A DNA stretch of 7,528 nucleotides from an uncultured Lachnospiraceae bacterium. Lineage in GTDB: Bacteria; Bacillota; Clostridia; Lachnospirales; Lachnospiraceae. The notes below the pieces were generated by a model, which saw only the letters and a list, made by a program, of their open reading frames with translations, ran no database searches and was not told where the DNA came from. The DNA is taken from the NCBI GenBank assembly GCA_910586955.1, contig CAJUMM010000113.1, forward strand, positions 1 through 7,528, given 5' to 3'. Within the stretch, counting starts at the first letter, position 1. Each line of letters begins with the position of its first letter. Made by a program: the position numbers and the translations under genes. Positions 5,526 through 7,528 of the stretch are shown here, piece by piece.

Positions 5526-7351
5526 ACAACAGGCAATTCCGTGTATTTGGCTTTTATATGATTCTGTTTCTGCTGTTTATGGTAATGCTGAGAAGCTTCC
5601 AGGAACGCTCGGAAATGGAGAACCTGTACACTTACAATGAGTTTCGGGAGGATGTGAAAAACGGCCAGGTGACCCGGGCGGTTATCAGCCAGGATAAGTC
5701 TACCCCTACGGGAACGGTGACATTGACGATGAAAAACGGCGGTTCCCGGAAAATCCATGTGCCGGATACCGTAGAGGCCAGAGAGGTCATGGAGGCGGAA
5801 GGCGTCCTGGTGTCCTTTATGCAGGTGAAGGATACGGACTGGATGACTTCCCTGGGGGCACCTCTTTTGATTACGGTAGTGGTGGTCTTTTTTATGGTAA
5901 TGATGATGAACCGGCAGTCCGGAGGCGGAAACGGCCGGATGATGGATTTCGGGAAGAGCCGGGCCAGGATGACCACCCAGGAGCAGATCCATACCACCTT
6001 TAAAAATGTGGCCGGGCTCCAGGAGGAAAAAGAGGAGCTGCGTGAGATCGTAGACTTCCTGAAAATGCCCCAGAAATACGGGCGTGTAGGTGCGCGGATT
6101 CCCAAGGGCGTGCTTTTGGAGGGACCTCCCGGAACGGGAAAGACGCTGCTGGCCAAAGCGGTGGCAGGGGAGGCAGGAGTTCCCTTTTTCAGCATTTCCG
6201 GCTCGGACTTTGTGGAGATGTTTGTAGGCGTAGGTGCTTCCCGTGTCCGGGATCTCTTTTCCGATGCCAAGCGCAATCACCCTTGTATTGTATTTATTGA
6301 TGAGATTGACGCAGTGGCCAGGCGCCGGGGCAGCGGCATGGGCGGCGGCCACGACGAGCGGGAGCAGACCTTAAACCAGCTTCTGGTGGAGATGGACGGT
6401 TTCGGCGTCAATGAGGGAATTATTGTAATTGCAGCCACCAACCGGGTGGATATTCTGGATCCCGCTATTCTGCGTCCTGGACGTTTTGACCGGAAGATTA
6501 TGGTGGGAAGGCCGGATGTGAAGGGCAGGGAAGAGATTCTCCAGGTGCATGCCAAAGGGAAACCCCTGGCGGAAGACGTGGATTTGAAGCAGGTAGCCCA
6601 GACTACCGCCGGGATGACGGGAGCGGATCTGGAGAATCTGATGAATGAGGCGGCCATTCTGGCGGCCAAGGAGGACAGGGCCTATATTATGCAGTCGGAT
6701 ATCCGCAAGTCCTTTGTGAAGGTGGGGATCGGCGCGGAGAAGAAGAGCCGCATTGTCTCCGAGAAGGAGAAGCGCATTACAGCATACCATGAGGCGGGCC
6801 ATGCCATTCTCTTTCATGTGCTGCCGGATGTGGGACCGGTCTATACGGTGTCTATTATTCCCACAGGCGTGGGGGCTGCAGGGTATACCATGCCCCTGCC
6901 GGAGAAAGACGAGATGTTTAATACCAAGGGGCGGATGCTTCAGGATATCCAGGTATCTCTGGGCGGGCGGATTGCCGAGGAGCTGATCTTTGACGATATC
7001 ACCACGGGAGCTTCCCAGGATATCAAGCAGGCTACCAATGTGGCCAGGGCCATGGTGACCAAATATGGCATGTCCGAGTCCCTGGGGCTGGTGAACTATG
7101 ATTCCGACGAGGAAGTCTTTATCGGAAGGGATTTCGGCCACACCAAGGGTTACGGCGAGGAAGTGGCGGGTAAGATTGACGCCGAGATTAAGCGGATTGT
7201 GGACGAATGCTATGGGAAGGCAAAGGAGATTATCCTGGAACACCGGAGAGTGCTGGATGCGGCAGCCCAGCTGCTTCTTGAGAAGGAGAAGATTACCCGG
7301 GAGGAGTTTGAAGCCCTGTTTGTAACGGGGGAAGAGCCGGAACCAGTTTGA
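5522..7351 (+). CDS. ftsH: ATP-dependent zinc metalloprotease FtsH
   Basis: A membrane-bound hexameric AAA+ protease of 609 aa, a normal length, which extracts and degrades membrane and short-lived cytosolic proteins. TM1 is about 9-24, the extracytoplasmic part about 25-110 and TM2 about 111-129, followed by a Gly/Met-rich linker. The AAA domain has Walker A GPPGTGKT (201-208), pore loop MFVGVG (233-238), Walker B IVFIDE (256-261) and the second region of homology from TNRVDILDP to LRPGRFDR (306-324) with arginine fingers Arg318 and Arg321. The M41 protease domain has HEAGH (423-427) with His423, Glu424 and His427, and TGASQD (495-500) whose Asp500 is the expected third zinc ligand. All catalytic residues are present. 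The start is TTG at 5522; the next Met (residue 13) would remove part of TM1. It closes the tilS-hpt unit. In B. subtilis FtsH also degrades SpoIIE, so the nearby spoIIE product is a plausible substrate by inference only. Confidence 0.98.
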   Translation: MNNRQFRVFGFYMILFLLFMVMLRSFQERSEMENLYTYNEFREDVKNGQVTRAVISQDKSTPTGTVTLTMKNGGSRKIHVPDTVEAREVMEAEGVLVSFMQVKDTDWMTSLGAPLLITVVVVFFMVMMMNRQSGGGNGRMMDFGKSRARMTTQEQIHTTFKNVAGLQEEKEELREIVDFLKMPQKYGRVGARIPKGVLLEGPPGTGKTLLAKAVAGEAGVPFFSISGSDFVEMFVGVGASRVRDLFSDAKRNHPCIVFIDEIDAVARRRGSGMGGGHDEREQTLNQLLVEMDGFGVNEGIIVIAATNRVDILDPAILRPGRFDRKIMVGRPDVKGREEILQVHAKGKPLAEDVDLKQVAQTTAGMTGADLENLMNEAAILAAKEDRAYIMQSDIRKSFVKVGIGAEKKSRIVSEKEKRITAYHEAGHAILFHVLPDVGPVYTVSIIPTGVGAAGYTMPLPEKDEMFNTKGRMLQDIQVSLGGRIAEELIFDDITTGASQDIKQATNVARAMVTKYGMSESLGLVNYDSDEEVFIGRDFGHTKGYGEEVAGKIDAEIKRIVDECYGKAKEIILEHRRVLDAAAQLLLEKEKITREEFEALFVTGEEPEPV

Positions 7352-7376
7352 TTCGTCATAATGACGAAAGTTTTTT
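7352..7376 (+). terminator. Intrinsic terminator after ftsH
   Basis: TTCGTCA (7352-7358) pairs perfectly with TGACGAA (7362-7368) around a TAA loop. After AG, a run of six T (7371-7376) follows. The stem begins directly after the ftsH stop codon and ends the tilS-hpt-ftsH transcript. Confidence 0.85.
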
Positions 7377-7419
7377 GTGAAAAACTGACAAAAATAAGAT
7401 GTAAATTTTGTAAAGTTTG

Positions 7420-7449
7420 TGAACACTTATTTTGAAACTATGCTATAAT
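7420..7449 (+). promoter_or_regulatory. Extended -10 promoter reading out of the window
   Basis: TATAAT (7444-7449) is preceded by TGC, giving the extended -10 motif TGnTATAAT. The best -35 match is TGAACA (7420-7425, 4 of 6) with an 18-bp spacer; an extended -10 can work with a poor -35. Transcription would begin near 7456 and run past the window end, so the target gene is not visible. Confidence 0.6.
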
Positions 7450-7528
7450 AATACTTGTAAAACCCCCAATACATTATATAGTTTTTGCTACACCCCATAA
7501 GTAAAAGAAATACCTTCTCCTAAAAAAG
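7450..7528 (+). other. Leader or intergenic sequence without a visible gene
   Basis: This AT-rich stretch has two C runs (CCCCC at 7463-7467, CCCC at 7493-7496). It has no start codon with a ribosome binding site, no convincing hairpin and no RNA family I recognise. It is probably the start of an untranslated leader downstream of the promoter at 7420-7449, cut off by the window end. Confidence 0.4.

Noticed and set aside
6371..7426. 351-codon open frame on the minus strand over ftsH
   Set aside because: It is antisense to conserved ftsH and runs through the ftsH terminator. Its composition is that of a reverse-complement shadow.
7416..7438. Rex-type operator (TTGTGAA half site)
   Set aside because: Only one half site is recognisable; the second palindromic half is missing.
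7473..7478. Minus-strand TATAAT near the window end
   Set aside because: No -35-like hexamer lies 16-19 bp upstream on that strand, and no minus-strand gene follows before ftsH.

Overview
The window is chromosomal DNA of an endospore-forming, gut-type Firmicute, most likely a Lachnospiraceae (Clostridium cluster XIVa) relative. Three things suggest this: a SpoIIE-family sporulation phosphatase upstream of tilS-hpt-ftsH, which is a conserved Firmicute gene order; a GH112 galactosyl-N-acetylhexosamine phosphorylase beside a CUT1-type sugar ABC ATPase; and strong AGGAGG ribosome binding sites with purine-rich, moderately GC-rich coding strands. The family-level assignment comes from protein resemblance, not from a search. 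All real genes are on the + strand.

Layout. Bases 1-48 are not biological: they match the end of an Illumina P7 adapter, an 8-nt index and the complete TruSeq read-2 primer. This is therefore the uncleaned end of an assembled contig, and real sequence begins at 49. Bases 49-783 are the C-terminal third of a GH112 phosphorylase, cut by the contig end. A 26-nt gap with a good ribosome binding site leads to ugpC/msmK (810-1922), a sugar-transporter ATPase, which ends at a hairpin terminator (1933-1984).

The 193-nt intergenic region then carries a sigma-A-like promoter with an unusual 21-bp spacer and two sequences resembling Spo0A boxes, ahead of a compact SpoIIE phosphatase (2116-3540). A second promoter (3548-3577) precedes the tightly packed tilS (3605-4987), hpt (4980-5507) and ftsH (5522-7351) unit. 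That unit ends at an intrinsic terminator (7352-7376). The last 150 bases hold an extended -10 promoter pointing out of the window, with no gene visible yet.

How the genes work together. The left part handles uptake and phosphorolysis of beta-1,3-galactosyl-hexosamines such as those in mucin or milk glycans. The right part is a conserved housekeeping and sporulation cluster: SpoIIE (sigma-F activation), TilS (tRNA-Ile lysidine synthesis), Hpt (purine salvage) and FtsH (membrane AAA+ protease). I do not see a mobile element, RNA gene, CRISPR array or evidently new system. The observations most worth a second look are the adapter contamination, the reduced membrane part of SpoIIE with its Spo0A-type promoter architecture, and the TTG start of ftsH overlapping a two-codon ORF.
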